Shown here piece after piece: positions 1-8,511 of a DNA stretch of 64,000 bases. The notes under the pieces are model-generated. The model made no database searches, was not told where the DNA came from, and worked only from the letters and a program-made list of their open reading frames with translations. The position numbers were made by a program, and so were the translations under genes. Source of the stretch: Natrialbaceae archaeon AArc-T1-2 (lineage in GTDB: Archaea; Halobacteriota; Halobacteria; Halobacteriales; Natrialbaceae); the NCBI RefSeq assembly GCF_030273315.1, contig NZ_CP127174.1, forward strand, positions 1,860,001-1,924,000, in the 5' to 3' direction. Position 1 is the first letter of the stretch; each line of letters begins with the position of its first letter.

Positions 1-1
1 A

Positions 2-835
2 GAAGCGAAGACTCCCCGCCGAGCCGTGGATCTCGATCGTGTGGTCGTTCTTGTGGCCCCTCGCGAACCGCGAGGCCTCGAGGGTGCCCATCGCCCCGGT
101 TGCGAACTCGAGCTGAGCGGAGTAGGCGTCGTCGACCGTCACCGGCCGCGTCTCGTCGTCGCCGGCAACGGGTCGCTCGTCGACGAACGTCTGCAGGTGA
201 CCGCTCACGCGTTCGATCTCGCCCGCGAGGTCGTCGTCGCCGACGAGAAACCGCAGGAGGTCCACGGTGTGCGAACCGAGATCTCCGAGCGCGCCCGACC
301 CGGCCAGTTCCTCGTCGGTTCGCCAGGACCAGGGTTCGTCGGGATCGACGAGCCAGTCCTGCAGGTAGCGACCGCGGACGTGGTGGATGTCGCCCAGTTC
401 GCCCGCCTCGAGCAGTTCTTTGGCGTGCTGGATCGCCGGCACGAACCGGTAGTTGAACGCCGCGCCCGCGGGAACGTCGGCCGCGACGGCCGCCGCTGCC
501 ATCCGTTCGGCCCCCTCGAGCGTCGGTGCGAGCGGCTTCTCACAGAGCACCGGCGTGTCGGCCTTCAGCGCGGCGATCGAGGGCTCGACGTGGACGTGAT
601 TCGGCCCGAGGTTGTAGAAGACGTCGACGTCGTCGACAACGTCGCGCCAGTCGGTAGCGACCTCGGTAAAGCCGAGCCGGTCGGCGGCGGACTCGAGTGC
701 ATCCTCGTCACGGCCCACGAGCACGCGCCGTTCGACGTCGGGCGCGTCGGGGAAAAACGTCGGGAGCCGTGCGAGCGCGTTCGCGTGTGCCTTTCCCATG
801 AACCGGTAGCCCAAGACGCCGACCTCGAGAGTCAT
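2..835 (-). CDS. Gfo/Idh/MocA-family oxidoreductase (3'-truncated by window edge)
   Basis: The reading frame starts with ATG at 835 and stays open to the left edge, so only about 278 N-terminal residues are present. The translation opens with a Rossmann segment (MTLEVGVLGYRFMGKAHANA), has the family CEKPLAP motif near residue 95 and later GDLGSHTVDLLRFLVGDD, typical of NAD(P)-dependent sugar or polyol dehydrogenases of this family. The start is chosen because the glycine-rich nucleotide-binding loop follows directly. The nearest neighbour, metE, ends 69 bp upstream on the same strand, so co-transcription is possible but not shown. The substrate cannot be read from sequence; a sugar, inositol-like compound or biliverdin-like substrate are all possible in this superfamily. 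Confidence 0.85.
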   Translation of the reverse strand, partial: MTLEVGVLGYRFMGKAHANALARLPTFFPDAPDVERRVLVGRDEDALESAADRLGFTEVATDWRDVVDDVDVFYNLGPNHVHVEPSIAALKADTPVLCEKPLAPTLEGAERMAAAAVAADVPAGAAFNYRFVPAIQHAKELLEAGELGDIHHVRGRYLQDWLVDPDEPWSWRTDEELAGSGALGDLGSHTVDLLRFLVGDDDLAGEIERVSGHLQTFVDERPVAGDDETRPVTVDDAYSAQLEFATGAMGTLEASRFARGHKNDHTIEIHGSAGSLRF

Positions 836-904
836 GAAACGGGCGTCATCGAGCAGGTAGTTAGCGTTTGGCCCGACGACGTCGCGACACGCCGAGAACG
901 GGGA

Positions 905-1969
905 TCAGTCGCCCGCGGGCGTCGGCGCGCCCCGGTCAATCTCGAGGCCCTCGTCGAGTTCTTCCTCGACGTTGCGGGCGGCCTCGACCATGTTCGCCAT
1001 CTTGCCGTAGGCGACCTCCCGGGGCAGCAGCTTCACGCCACAGTCCGGCGAGACGACGAGCTGTTCGGGCGGAACGACCTCGAGACCTTTCAAAATGTTC
1101 TCTTCGATCTGTTCGACCGATTCGACCTCGGCGACGTGGACGTCGGTGACGCCGAGTGCCAGATCGGCGGTGAACTCGGGGTCTTTGAAGACGTCGAGCT
1201 GTTCGTAGTCGCCGTTTGCGAGCTCTAAGTCGAACTCGTCGACGGGGAACTCGAGAATTTCGGGGTAGATGCGCGAGTAGTCGCCGTAACAGACGTGCAG
1301 CCCGATGCGCACGTCCTCGGGGATGTCGGCGACGATGCGCTCTAAACACTCGCCGACGATGGCGTGGTCGTCGGGCGTGGTCGCGAGTGCGGGCTCGTCG
1401 ATCTGGATGTAGCGAGCGCCGGCGTCGACGAGCTTTTCGATCTCCTCGTTGACGAGGTCGGCGAGCGCGTAAGCGAGTTCCGCGTCGTCCTCGTAGGCCT
1501 CGTTGAACGACCAGCTCGCCAGCGTGTACGGACCGGTGATCGGTACCTTCACGGGACGGTCGGTGGCGCTTGCGGTGAACTCGTACTCGTCGACGAGCCA
1601 GGAGTCGGTGTACTCGACGTCGCTGACGACGCTTGGCTTGTCGAAGTAGTTGTGTCCCCACACCTTCACGGGGCCGTTGAACTCGTAGCCCTCGATCCGG
1701 TGGGCGAAGAACTCGACCATCTCGTTTCGGCGCATCTCGCCGTCGACGACGGCGTCGAGTCCGGCACGCTCGTGTTCGGCGGTGATCAGGCGGGCGGCGT
1801 CGTCTTTGGCCTCCTGCCAGTCCTCGGCGTCGAAGTCGTGGTCGGGGTCCTCGTACAGCTCTTTCGCGCGGTTGAGCCACTTCGGCTTCGGGTACGAGCC
1901 GACGACGGTCGTCAGCAGGAAGTGGTCGTTGTCGTGATCGTCTGGTCGGAACTGGTCTTTGTCGGTCAT
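905..1969 (-). CDS. metE: Cobalamin-independent methionine synthase, catalytic MetE-type protein
   Basis: This 354-residue protein corresponds to the C-terminal catalytic half of bacterial MetE, the usual short archaeal form, and transfers a methyl group to homocysteine. The zinc ligands are visible: His225 and Cys227 (GLHVCYGDY), Glu249 (DLELAN) and Cys310 (SPDCG). Their spacing (2, 22 and 61 residues) matches bacterial MetE. The substrate-binding IDEPAL motif lies at 190-195. The ATG at 1969 overlaps the stop codon of the upstream paralogue by 4 bp, implying translational coupling; a longer upstream reading frame is rejected because it runs through that paralogue. In archaea the methyl donor may be a corrinoid protein or a pterin rather than polyglutamylated methyl-THF; the donor here is unknown. 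Confidence 0.9.
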   Translation of the reverse strand: MTDKDQFRPDDHDNDHFLLTTVVGSYPKPKWLNRAKELYEDPDHDFDAEDWQEAKDDAARLITAEHERAGLDAVVDGEMRRNEMVEFFAHRIEGYEFNGPVKVWGHNYFDKPSVVSDVEYTDSWLVDEYEFTASATDRPVKVPITGPYTLASWSFNEAYEDDAELAYALADLVNEEIEKLVDAGARYIQIDEPALATTPDDHAIVGECLERIVADIPEDVRIGLHVCYGDYSRIYPEILEFPVDEFDLELANGDYEQLDVFKDPEFTADLALGVTDVHVAEVESVEQIEENILKGLEVVPPEQLVVSPDCGVKLLPREVAYGKMANMVEAARNVEEELDEGLEIDRGAPTPAGD

Positions 1970-2964
1970 GCCGTGGTCACCTCCGCGAGGTCTGCGGCCT
2001 CTGCAAGAACGGCGAGTTTCTGCTGGAACTTGCTGTAGGGCAGGTAGAACGTCTCGGTGTTCGTCGTCAGGTAGGCCGTCTCGAACTCGGAAACGGGGAT
2101 CTGATCGAAGACCCACTCGGCGCGGTCACGGATCGCCTCGGGGTCCTCGACCAAGGTGTTCTGGCCGTCGGCGAGGCCGAGTGCGATGCTGTCGGCAGCG
2201 CCGTACTCCTGGATGTTGTAGCGGTTGTCGTCCTGCTCGGTCACGAAGTCGAAGCCGACGGCGTCGACGTCGGCGTCGAGTAAGTGGGCGTAGACCTTCT
2301 CCTCGAGGGCGTCCCAGTACGGCTGGACGACGACGTCGGCGTCCGTGGCGGCCGCGACGGCGTCGATCGCCTCGCTCGCCCGTTCGTCCTCACCGTCGCC
2401 GGGTGCGTCGGTGGCAAGCGAGGGCTCGAGCAAGAACAGCGTCTCGTGGGCGGGGAAGGCCTCGGCCTCGCCGGCGAGGAACTCGGCCACCGCGGCGAGA
2501 AAGTCGGCGTCGTCGCCGTAGTGCTCGTCGGTCGCGAGGTCGGCGAGCGAGTACGGCCCCGGCAGGACGGCTCCGAGCTCGTCGGTCAGTTCGCTCGCGG
2601 CCTCGAGCTCGCTTGCGACGTCGCCCGAGAACTCGAGGTCGCCGGTGACGACGGGGTCGCGATAGAAGTTGTTGTTGTCGTAGTAGCGGACGATGCCGCG
2701 GGTCTCGACGTTGTCGTGGACGGCGAGTGGGTGTGCGAGCATGTCGTCCCAGCGCAGCTGGCCCTCGACGACGAGGTCGAGGCCGGCCTCGGCCTGTACG
2801 CCGATCACTTCTTCGCGAGCGCGCTCGTACGCCGCGGTGATCTCCTCGCCCTCGTCACCGCTGATGAGGTCGCCTTTCTGGTGACCTTTCAGGTCCGAAA
2901 GGTCGTCTTTCGCCCAGTCCGGGAGCGGAAACAGCCCCGGTGTGGTCGAGACGTAGTCGGTCAT
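1966..2964 (-). CDS. MetE-like paralogue lacking the zinc ligands
   Basis: This 332-residue protein aligns along its length with the neighbouring MetE: an N-terminal TPGLFPLPDW opening where MetE has VGSYPKPKW, then GEGQLR-like, LPGPYSLADL and LEPSL motifs. At the MetE zinc sites it reads VVVQPYWDA (no His or Cys), GFDFVTE (no matching Glu) and TNTETFYLPY (no Cys). It is therefore probably not a zinc homocysteine methylase on its own. It is the first gene of a two-gene operon with metE (4-bp overlap), which suggests a partner subunit, a methyl-donor-binding role or a different substrate. An AT-rich TATA-like box lies about 30 bp upstream of the ATG. Confidence 0.85.
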   Translation of the reverse strand: MTDYVSTTPGLFPLPDWAKDDLSDLKGHQKGDLISGDEGEEITAAYERAREEVIGVQAEAGLDLVVEGQLRWDDMLAHPLAVHDNVETRGIVRYYDNNNFYRDPVVTGDLEFSGDVASELEAASELTDELGAVLPGPYSLADLATDEHYGDDADFLAAVAEFLAGEAEAFPAHETLFLLEPSLATDAPGDGEDERASEAIDAVAAATDADVVVQPYWDALEEKVYAHLLDADVDAVGFDFVTEQDDNRYNIQEYGAADSIALGLADGQNTLVEDPEAIRDRAEWVFDQIPVSEFETAYLTTNTETFYLPYSKFQQKLAVLAEAADLAEVTTA

Positions 2965-2992
2965 TCGTGAGAGCGGCTAGGCTATGCCGATG

Positions 2993-3003
2993 CTTAATAT
3001 TTA
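2993..3003 (-). promoter_or_regulatory. TATA box of the MetE-pair operon
   Basis: Reading the minus strand, TAAATATTAAG lies 29-39 nt before the ATG at 2964, in an otherwise GC-rich context. That is the spacing expected for an archaeal TATA box with a leaderless or very short-leader transcript. Confidence 0.55.
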
Positions 3004-3060
3004 CCATCTTCGCGAATACGTGTGAGTAATTATGGCTGACGGAACGGTGCCGGCAGCGAC

Positions 3061-3633
3061 TCACGGTACCAACAACAAGACGGTGAGCGTCTCGAACGGA
3101 AACGACTCGTCTTCGAGCGCGACGGCGCTAAAGCCCGCCTCGCTCGCCCGCTCGACGACCGTCTCGACGCCCGTGAGGCTACTGACGAGCAGGTAGACGA
3201 CGCCCTCGGGTGCGAGGACGCGACCGACAGTCTCGAGGAACGGGTCGATGATCTCTCGGCCCGACTCGCCACCGGAGAGGGCGACCTCCATCCAGTCGTC
3301 CCACTCCGTGTCGGGGTCGGTCGGGAGATACGGCGGGTTGAAGACGACCGCATCGAACGTGTCGTCGGCAAACGGCGAGACGAGGTCCGCACGGACGGCC
3401 TCGAGCCCCCGTTCGCGAGCCTGTCGACACGCGTGTGGATTGAGATCCGAGGCGACCACGCGAGCACCCGTCTCGGTCGCGATTCGCTCTGCGACGTAGC
3501 CCGAGCCGGTGCCGACCTCGAGGATGGACTGGTCTCCGTCGATTCGCTCGCAGGCGACGGTTGCGAGAAGTTCCGAATCCTCGGCGGGTTCGTACACGGC
3601 GGTTTCGAGACCCCGTCGCTCGGCGAGGTCCAC
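3061..3633 (-). CDS. HemK2/MTQ2-like class I SAM methyltransferase
   Basis: This 190-residue protein has the SAM-binding loop EVGTGSGYVAE (39-49), an acidic ASDLN motif II (61-65) and the catalytic NPPY tetrad at 99-102, which marks N-methylation of an amide or amine. It is single-domain, as in archaeal HemK2/Mtq2, whose eukaryotic and archaeal relatives act with Trm112 on the GGQ glutamine of release factor 1. That target is inferred from the family. The gene follows mscS by 2 bp at the end of the L21e-rpoF-DUF655-ksgA cluster, consistent with a translation-related role. Automated annotations of this family as a protein N5-glutamine methyltransferase would agree. Confidence 0.85.
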   Translation of the reverse strand: MDLAERRGLETAVYEPAEDSELLATVACERIDGDQSILEVGTGSGYVAERIATETGARVVASDLNPHACRQARERGLEAVRADLVSPFADDTFDAVVFNPPYLPTDPDTEWDDWMEVALSGGESGREIIDPFLETVGRVLAPEGVVYLLVSSLTGVETVVERASEAGFSAVALEDESFPFETLTVLLLVP

Positions 3634-3635
3634 TG

Positions 3636-4784
3636 TTACTCACCTCCCGGAGACGTCGTCGACGGCCCCGCGGATCGTTTTGCGTCGTCCGACGCTCGCC
3701 GTTCGCCGACGTCGACCTCCGTTCCGTCTCGATGCGAGAGTTCCCGCTGTGGATACGGAATCCCGATCCCCTCGTCGTCGAACCGGGTCTTGATCGCGTC
3801 GATCGCGGCCGTCCGGGCCCGCGAGCGTTTCGGCGCCGTCGGCTCGTCGATCCAGAACCGGACCCCGAGTACCACCGCCGAGTCGCCGAACTGCTTGGTG
3901 ACGACGCCGGGGTTTGGGTTCGACACCGCGTCGTCGACGTCTGCAAGTGCCTCGAGTGCGATCTCACGAGCGTACTCGACGTCAGCCTCGTAGTCGATCC
4001 CGACGTCGACCTCGAGTCTGAGCTGCCCGTTCGCCGACCGGTTCGTCACCATGCTCGAGCCGACCAGGTCGTTCGGTATCTCGACGTACTCGCCGTCGAA
4101 GGTTCGAATGCGTGTGTTGACGATCGAGATGTCGGTGACGATTCCCTCCCGCTCGTCGATCTCGACCCAGTCGCCGACCTCGAACGGACGGGCGAACATC
4201 AACACGAAGCCGGCGATCAACGCGCCGAGCGTCTGGCGGGCGGCCATACCGACGACGATGCCGAGGAAGCCGGCCCCGACGAGCAAGCCGCCGAGGTCGT
4301 CCGTCCAGACACTCAAGACGATTACTAGAGAAGCCCCCCACAGCACCACCTGACTGACCCGGTGAGTGACCTCGTGTTGATGCTGGCTCACGGCCGCCGA
4401 GGACTCGAGTAGTTCCCGTAGCACGCGCTTGAGAAAGCGGGCGACGATGTACGTCCCGACGAGAACGACGAACGAGACGATCAGCCTGGCGACGAAGTCC
4501 CCGCCCAGGTCGCGTTCTGCGTACATCTGCTGGACCTCGCCGGTCTGGCCCCAGACGCCGAGGGTCACCGACAGCCCCACGACGAACGTGCCAAGGAGCA
4601 CGACCGTCGTCACGATGTCGGCGTACAGCGGCCGGATCCGCTCGTTGAGCCACCGCTGGAGCGTCTGGGAGGCGAGCAATACGAACACCATCGCCCCGAC
4701 CGCCAGGGCGGTCACCGCGAGTCGCTGGTTCGTCGTCGCGAACTGCTCCGACAGCCAGTCGAGTGCGGAAAGCGGCTCGAGCAT
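3636..4784 (-). CDS. Mechanosensitive ion channel, MscS family
   Basis: This 382-residue membrane protein has hydrophobic helices at about 25-45, 60-80 and 100-120 followed by the MscS core. The pore-lining helix is glycine/alanine-rich (GAGFLGIVVGMAARQTLG), followed by the beta-domain signature FARPFEVGDWVEI and the IVTDISIVNTRI segment. The C-terminus is acidic and hydrophilic. MscS channels open under membrane tension to release osmolytes during hypo-osmotic shock, which suits a halophile. The gene sits between ksgA and the hemK2-like gene (2-bp gap downstream), so it is probably part of the same transcript despite the unrelated function. Confidence 0.9.
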   Translation of the reverse strand: MLEPLSALDWLSEQFATTNQRLAVTALAVGAMVFVLLASQTLQRWLNERIRPLYADIVTTVVLLGTFVVGLSVTLGVWGQTGEVQQMYAERDLGGDFVARLIVSFVVLVGTYIVARFLKRVLRELLESSAAVSQHQHEVTHRVSQVVLWGASLVIVLSVWTDDLGGLLVGAGFLGIVVGMAARQTLGALIAGFVLMFARPFEVGDWVEIDEREGIVTDISIVNTRIRTFDGEYVEIPNDLVGSSMVTNRSANGQLRLEVDVGIDYEADVEYAREIALEALADVDDAVSNPNPGVVTKQFGDSAVVLGVRFWIDEPTAPKRSRARTAAIDAIKTRFDDEGIGIPYPQRELSHRDGTEVDVGERRASDDAKRSAGPSTTSPGGE

Positions 4785-4844
4785 CGGATCACTCGCCCGG
4801 GAGGAGAGCGCCCACGGTTGTGTATCCGTCGATCGCCGGTTCGG

Positions 4845-5678
4845 TCACGCGTCCTCGGGACGGCCGACCTCGGCAGCGAGTGCGGCGAGTTCGGCGAACT
4901 CCGTCGGCGTCACCGCACCGGCACGCTTTGCGAGCAGCTCCTCGCCGGCCGCCTCGACGACGGCGTCGGGCTCGTCAAGTCCCGAGATGTGAGCCGTGTT
5001 CCGGATCGCGTTTCGCATCGTCTTTCGACGCTGGGTGAAACAGGCTTTGACGAACCGCAGGAAAAACGCCTCGTCGTCGACGTCGTACTCGGGGTCGCGC
5101 GGCGTCGTCCGGACGACGGCGCTCTCGACGGCCGGCGGCGGCGAGAACGCTTCCTTCGGCACCGGCTCGACGAGCTCGACGGCCGCGTAGTGCTGGGCCG
5201 ACACTGACAGCCGTCCGTACTCGTCCTCGCCCGGCTCGGCGACCATTCGCTCGGCGAACTCCTTCTGGAACATCAACACGAGCGGACACTTCGTGGGCAG
5301 CAGCCGGAAGGCGATCTCGCTCGAGACGCCGTAGGGCAGATTCGAGACTGACGCGGTAAAGTCGGGGAGCTCGACCTCGAGGGCGTCACCCTCGAGGACC
5401 GTCAGTTGTCCGGCGTCGATCTCGTCGGCGAACTCCTCGCGCAGAAACGCCACCAGATCGGGGTCGCGCTCGACGGCGGTCACCTCGTCAGCGATCGCGA
5501 GCAACCGGTCTGTCAGCGCACCCGTCCCCGGTCCGATCTCGAGGACGTGGTCCGGGTCGTCTCCCTCGAGGTAGGTCGGGAGTCGATCGAGCACCCGGTC
5601 GTCGACGAGAAAGTGCTGATCGCGGTCCGGATCGCCTCGGACGCCGGCACGGGCGAGCAGCCCGTCTGGATCTCTCAT
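4845..5678 (-). CDS. rsmA: 16S rRNA dimethyladenosine transferase (KsgA/RsmA/Dim1)
   Basis: This 277-residue SAM-dependent enzyme dimethylates the two adjacent adenines in the 3' terminal hairpin of 16S rRNA late in small-subunit assembly. Visible motifs are DQHFLVDDRVLDRL near the N-terminus, the SAM loop LEIGPGTGALT (about 45-55), EGDALE, and the catalytic SNLPYGVSSE (N-L-P-Y) at about 112-121. The C-terminal helical part carries FTQRRKTMRNAI, the conserved basic RNA-binding motif. Length is normal for archaeal KsgA. It is downstream of the DUF655 gene in the conserved archaeal L21e-rpoF-DUF655-ksgA order. Confidence 0.95.
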   Translation of the reverse strand: MRDPDGLLARAGVRGDPDRDQHFLVDDRVLDRLPTYLEGDDPDHVLEIGPGTGALTDRLLAIADEVTAVERDPDLVAFLREEFADEIDAGQLTVLEGDALEVELPDFTASVSNLPYGVSSEIAFRLLPTKCPLVLMFQKEFAERMVAEPGEDEYGRLSVSAQHYAAVELVEPVPKEAFSPPPAVESAVVRTTPRDPEYDVDDEAFFLRFVKACFTQRRKTMRNAIRNTAHISGLDEPDAVVEAAGEELLAKRAGAVTPTEFAELAALAAEVGRPEDA

Positions 5679-5736
5679 CGGGCGCGGCTACGGCGTCGAT
5701 CGGCGTAAACGCACCGTCTTTTCGTCGCCGGCCAGC

Positions 5737-6330
5737 TCACTCGCTGTCGTTTTCCTGGCGTCCGACGAACGTCTTGTACTTCAGATCCTCCTCGCGTAGC
5801 TCCTCTAAGATGCGTTCGACGAGCACGTCGGCGGGGTCGTGCAGTCCCGAGATGCGCTCTTCCATCTCTGCGAAGCCCTCGAACGGCTTTCGCTTTCGTT
5901 CTTCCAGAATGGCGTTTCGAAGCTTCTTGCCGATTCCCGGCAGAAGGTTCAGCTGGTGGAGTCGTAGCGTGATCGGCTGGGCGTCGTTGTAGAAGTCGAC
6001 GAACCGTTGTTCCTCTTCCTCGACTAAGTCTTTGACGACGTACTCGAGTTCCGACTGGGCACCCGAGGAGAGCTCCTCGTACTCGACGGGCTGGCAGTCC
6101 TCGACGACGTCGCGCTCGGATTCGGGCTCGACGACGACGTGGGTCCCGATCGTGAGCCGGGTGTCCTCGTCGAATGCGACCTCATAGAGCGTGAAGTCCT
6201 CGACGTCCATCGCGTATCCGGCGGGAGACTTCTCGTACTGGGGCCGGCTATCGTCCGACAGTCCATGTGGAAGGTAATCGAGTACGACTGCACGTCGACG
6301 GTCCGTCCCGTCGCTGTCCGAATCGGTCAT
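5737..6330 (-). CDS. DUF655 family RNA/DNA-binding protein
   Basis: The start is placed at the second ATG (6330), which opens MTDSDSDGTDRRRAVVLDYL; an in-frame upstream ATG at 6354 would add eight residues. The protein has about 197 residues. An S1/OB-like N-terminal part (VLDYLPHGL, YEVAFDE, GTHVVVEP) is followed by a helix-hairpin-helix-like segment (LNLLPGIGKKLRNAILEERK) and the family signature FEGFAEMEERISGL. DUF655 is archaeal and is almost always found between rpoF and ksgA, as here. The biochemical role is not established; nucleic-acid binding in ribosome or RNA metabolism is inferred from the fold and neighbours. Confidence 0.9.
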   Translation of the reverse strand: MTDSDSDGTDRRRAVVLDYLPHGLSDDSRPQYEKSPAGYAMDVEDFTLYEVAFDEDTRLTIGTHVVVEPESERDVVEDCQPVEYEELSSGAQSELEYVVKDLVEEEEQRFVDFYNDAQPITLRLHQLNLLPGIGKKLRNAILEERKRKPFEGFAEMEERISGLHDPADVLVERILEELREEDLKYKTFVGRQENDSE

Positions 6331-6375
6331 TGATGCTGGATACGGCGACGGCATACTTAAAGAGTCGGCCCCGTC

Positions 6376-6732
6376 TCAGACGTACTGGGCGACGACGTCG
6401 AGAATCTCGTCCAGTTCCTCGCCCGACAGGGAGTACCGCTCCTGGGCGTAGACCGCGCGCAGTTCGTCCCGATCCTGGGGGAGCAGGTTGGTTATCTTGT
6501 AGGCGGTCGGCTCGTCGACTTTCTCGAGTTCGAGCAGGTCGCCGACGAGCTGTTGGGCCTCCTCGGGATCGAGGACGGCAAAGCGATTGACGTGTTCGAT
6601 AGCCCGTGCGAGTTCGTAGCGAAGCTCGCGGTCTTCCTCGAGAGCACGCTCTGTTTCGATGTCGGCGAGCAGCTCTTTCGTCTCCGAGACCGTCAGGAAC
6701 TCCTCGTCGACGATCTCCTTGAAGATTGTCAT
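6376..6732 (-). CDS. rpoF: DNA-directed RNA polymerase subunit F (Rpb4 homologue)
   Basis: This 118-residue acidic helical protein matches archaeal RpoF, which pairs with RpoE to form the stalk of RNA polymerase that binds nascent RNA and helps open the promoter. The sequence opens with [22 protein letters not shown] and has the family pattern [17 protein letters not shown] followed by helical hairpin segments ending [13 protein letters not shown]. Its ATG overlaps the L21e stop codon by 4 bp (6729-6732), indicating translational coupling within the L21e operon. Confidence 0.93.
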   Translation of the reverse strand: MTIFKEIVDEEFLTVSETKELLADIETERALEEDRELRYELARAIEHVNRFAVLDPEEAQQLVGDLLELEKVDEPTAYKITNLLPQDRDELRAVYAQERYSLSGEELDEILDVVAQYV

Positions 6733-7019
6733 TCCTGAGCGCGCAGGTGAGCCGCGGTGACGATCAGGGTCTTGTCCTTGCCGCCGTCGTTGATCTGCAC
6801 TTTAAACGCGTCACCCTGTCGACCGACGACTTCACCCGTCATCCCGTCGAATCGGGGGTGAAAGCGGCCGTCGGGGATGCTCGGGTCGATCGTGAGGTGG
6901 ACGTTCTGTCCCTCCTCGTACTCCTGGATCGCACGCTGTGGCGGGGACGTGCCACGCTCTCGAGGATCGTTCGCGAGTTTGTTCCGGGTTCCCTGACGAG
7001 GTCCATTAGACTTCGGCAT
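6729..7019 (-). CDS. rpl21e: 50S ribosomal protein L21e
   Basis: This 96-residue protein of the large subunit starts [20 protein letters not shown], the typical L21e N-terminus, and has the SH3-like core ([34 protein letters not shown]). The start at 7019 is chosen over an in-frame upstream extension because it lies about 30 nt after a TATA box and gives the canonical N-terminus. It is the first gene of the conserved L21e-rpoF-DUF655-ksgA operon and overlaps rpoF by 4 bp. Confidence 0.95.
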   Translation of the reverse strand: MPKSNGPRQGTRNKLANDPRERGTSPPQRAIQEYEEGQNVHLTIDPSIPDGRFHPRFDGMTGEVVGRQGDAFKVQINDGGKDKTLIVTAAHLRAQE

Positions 7020-7048
7020 AGTCGTACGACCCTCTTGTCCGGTGATGG

Positions 7049-7056
7049 TTATAAAA
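7049..7056 (-). promoter_or_regulatory. TATA box of the L21e operon
   Basis: The minus strand reads TTTTATAA here, 30-37 nt upstream of the L21e ATG at 7019 and inside a short AT-rich patch between two GC-rich genes. It is the most likely promoter for the whole ribosomal-protein/RNA polymerase/rRNA methylase operon. Confidence 0.6.
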
Positions 7057-7073
7057 CGCACGTTCCACGGCGA

Positions 7074-7529
7074 TCACTCGGTAGCGGCCTCGCGGACCGT
7101 CTCCCAGCGTCCCTTCGACTCGAGGTGTGACTGGAGTTCGTCGGCGTACTCCTGCGTGAGCGTTTCGGCGGCCTCGCGTTCGGCCTCGTAGGCGTCCTCG
7201 TCGTCCTCGCCCATCCCCAGTGCGCCCTTTATCGTATCGACGACGCCACCGCCGCTCGAGCGATCCGGCCCCTCGGCCGTCCCTCCCATCGCGCCGGTCT
7301 GTTGTCGTACGTTCTCGAGTTCCGGCAGAATCTGTTCTACCTTCTCGGTGTTGGCGACGATGCGTGCCTGGTCGGGGTCGTCAGGGTGTTCGATCTCGAA
7401 CTCCGTCGCGGTCATGATGAGGCTCCACTCCTGATTCGAGAAGCGAGAGTTTCTGACCCGCGAGGAAAACTCCTGATCGACGGCCATCCGTTCGCCGACG
7501 ATCGTATCGGTCCAGGAGGTATCGCTCAT
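7074..7529 (-). CDS. Conserved haloarchaeal protein (DUF5799-like)
   Basis: This 151-residue acidic soluble protein begins MSDTSWTDTIVGERMAVDQEF at the ATG at 7529; a longer in-frame extension is arginine/serine-rich and looks non-coding. The N-terminal half (SRFSNQEWSLIMTATEFEIE, ARIVANTEKVEQILPELENV) is compact and probably globular. A glycine/serine linker near residue 90 leads to a charged helical tail. I associate this pattern from memory with haloarchaeal DUF5799 proteins of unknown function; a family search would be needed to confirm. It lies just upstream of the L21e promoter, so it is probably a separate transcript. Confidence 0.75.
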   Translation of the reverse strand: MSDTSWTDTIVGERMAVDQEFSSRVRNSRFSNQEWSLIMTATEFEIEHPDDPDQARIVANTEKVEQILPELENVRQQTGAMGGTAEGPDRSSGGGVVDTIKGALGMGEDDEDAYEAEREAAETLTQEYADELQSHLESKGRWETVREAATE

Positions 7530-7599
7530 GCGCGTGCGTTCGCCCGGTGGCAGTATCAGGGTTTCCCCGGTCCGGACCGTCACCGAGAGAGGGCCGAAT

Positions 7600-7923
7600 C
7601 TACGCGTTCTCGAGGCCGGGTTCGGGCAACAGCTCGAACCGACCGCAACACTGCAAGCAGAGTCCGAGTACCAGCGAGCCCAGAAACAGCGCCAGCAGCG
7701 TCGGCCGTCCCTCGAGTCCGACCGCGAGCACGACGGCGCCACCGACCCACGCGAGCCAGCCGAGCGCCTCCCAGAGGCGTCCGTCGTAGACGCGCCAGAC
7801 CGCACACGAGAGAACGAATCCGCCGAGCAACGCCGCGAGCACCGCCGGTTCGAGCGCGACTGACCACGCCGTCGCGGCGAACCCGACGAACCCGACCACG
7901 GCGACGGCGTCTAGCCGATCCAT
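7600..7923 (-). CDS. Small four-helix membrane protein, haloarchaeal hypothetical
   Basis: This 107-residue protein begins MDRLDAVAVVGFVGFAATAW and is nearly all hydrophobic, with about four membrane segments (roughly 7-25, 27-45, 53-68 and 72-90). A Cys pair lies in the last helix (LCLQCCGRFELLP). There is no recognisable catalytic motif. It is 70 bp upstream of the DUF5799-like gene on the same strand. G/C-ending codons and the clean helix pattern support coding. Confidence 0.65.
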   Translation of the reverse strand: MDRLDAVAVVGFVGFAATAWSVALEPAVLAALLGGFVLSCAVWRVYDGRLWEALGWLAWVGGAVVLAVGLEGRPTLLALFLGSLVLGLCLQCCGRFELLPEPGLENA

Positions 7924-8114
7924 CGTCTCGAACGATCGCGCTGCGACGAAAAACGCCTATCGGTTCGCGAGCGCCCCGGCTACCGCTCGCCCTGCGCGTC
8001 GCCGTCGCGTCTCGACTCGCTTGAGACGGATTGCGGTAACCGCTTACCGGGGAAACCGCAAGATGAGTCGCGGTTGCCCCGGAACGGACGTACAGCAGTC
8101 AGTACGAACCGTCA

Positions 8115-8333
8115 CTACCCCCTGTCACACGGGTTGATGCCGACGAGCTGGTAGATGGGACACAGCTGTATCGCCCCGGTTCCGACCAGGACGACGCCGG
8201 CGACCAGTGCCACTGCTCCGGCGGTGACGCCGAACTCGAGGACGCCGGCGACGGCGGCGACCCCGGCCGCTATCAGTACCACGCCGAGTGCGAGTCGGAC
8301 CGTACGGTCGATCGAACACACGTTCGTTTCCAT
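8115..8333 (-). CDS. YgaP-like/DUF2892 two-helix inner membrane protein
   Basis: This 72-residue protein has the DUF2892 pattern: a short N-terminus with NVCSIDRTVRLALG, two membrane helices (about 14-32 and 37-56), and a conserved tail CPIYQLVGINPC. Family members are small membrane proteins, sometimes fused to rhodanese domains (YgaP), and are linked with sulfur or redox metabolism. The two tail cysteines and the N-terminal one could bind metal or form disulfides. The gene is isolated. Confidence 0.8.
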   Translation of the reverse strand: METNVCSIDRTVRLALGVVLIAAGVAAVAGVLEFGVTAGAVALVAGVVLVGTGAIQLCPIYQLVGINPCDRG

Positions 8334-8427
8334 ACGCTATTCCCGTCCCGTGCACTCGGAATAACCGTTGTGGTACACGCGTCGAAAGCCCGTGGCTCAT
8401 ACTGCCGGACGTACGTCGTGAACGAGT

Positions 8428-8450
8428 CTCGCCGCCCTGGGGGTGGCGAG
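8428..8450 (-). terminator. Possible 3' hairpin after mfnA
   Basis: CTCGCC and GGCGAG form a 6-bp inverted repeat with an 11-nt spacer, 61 nt beyond the stop codon of mfnA (minus strand). No T-run follows, so it may be an RNA 3'-end structure rather than an intrinsic terminator. Confidence 0.25.
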
Positions 8451-8511
8451 GATCTTCACACAGTTACGTCCGATAGTATCAGCACCCTCGCGGCTCGACT
8501 GCGCGTCGGGA

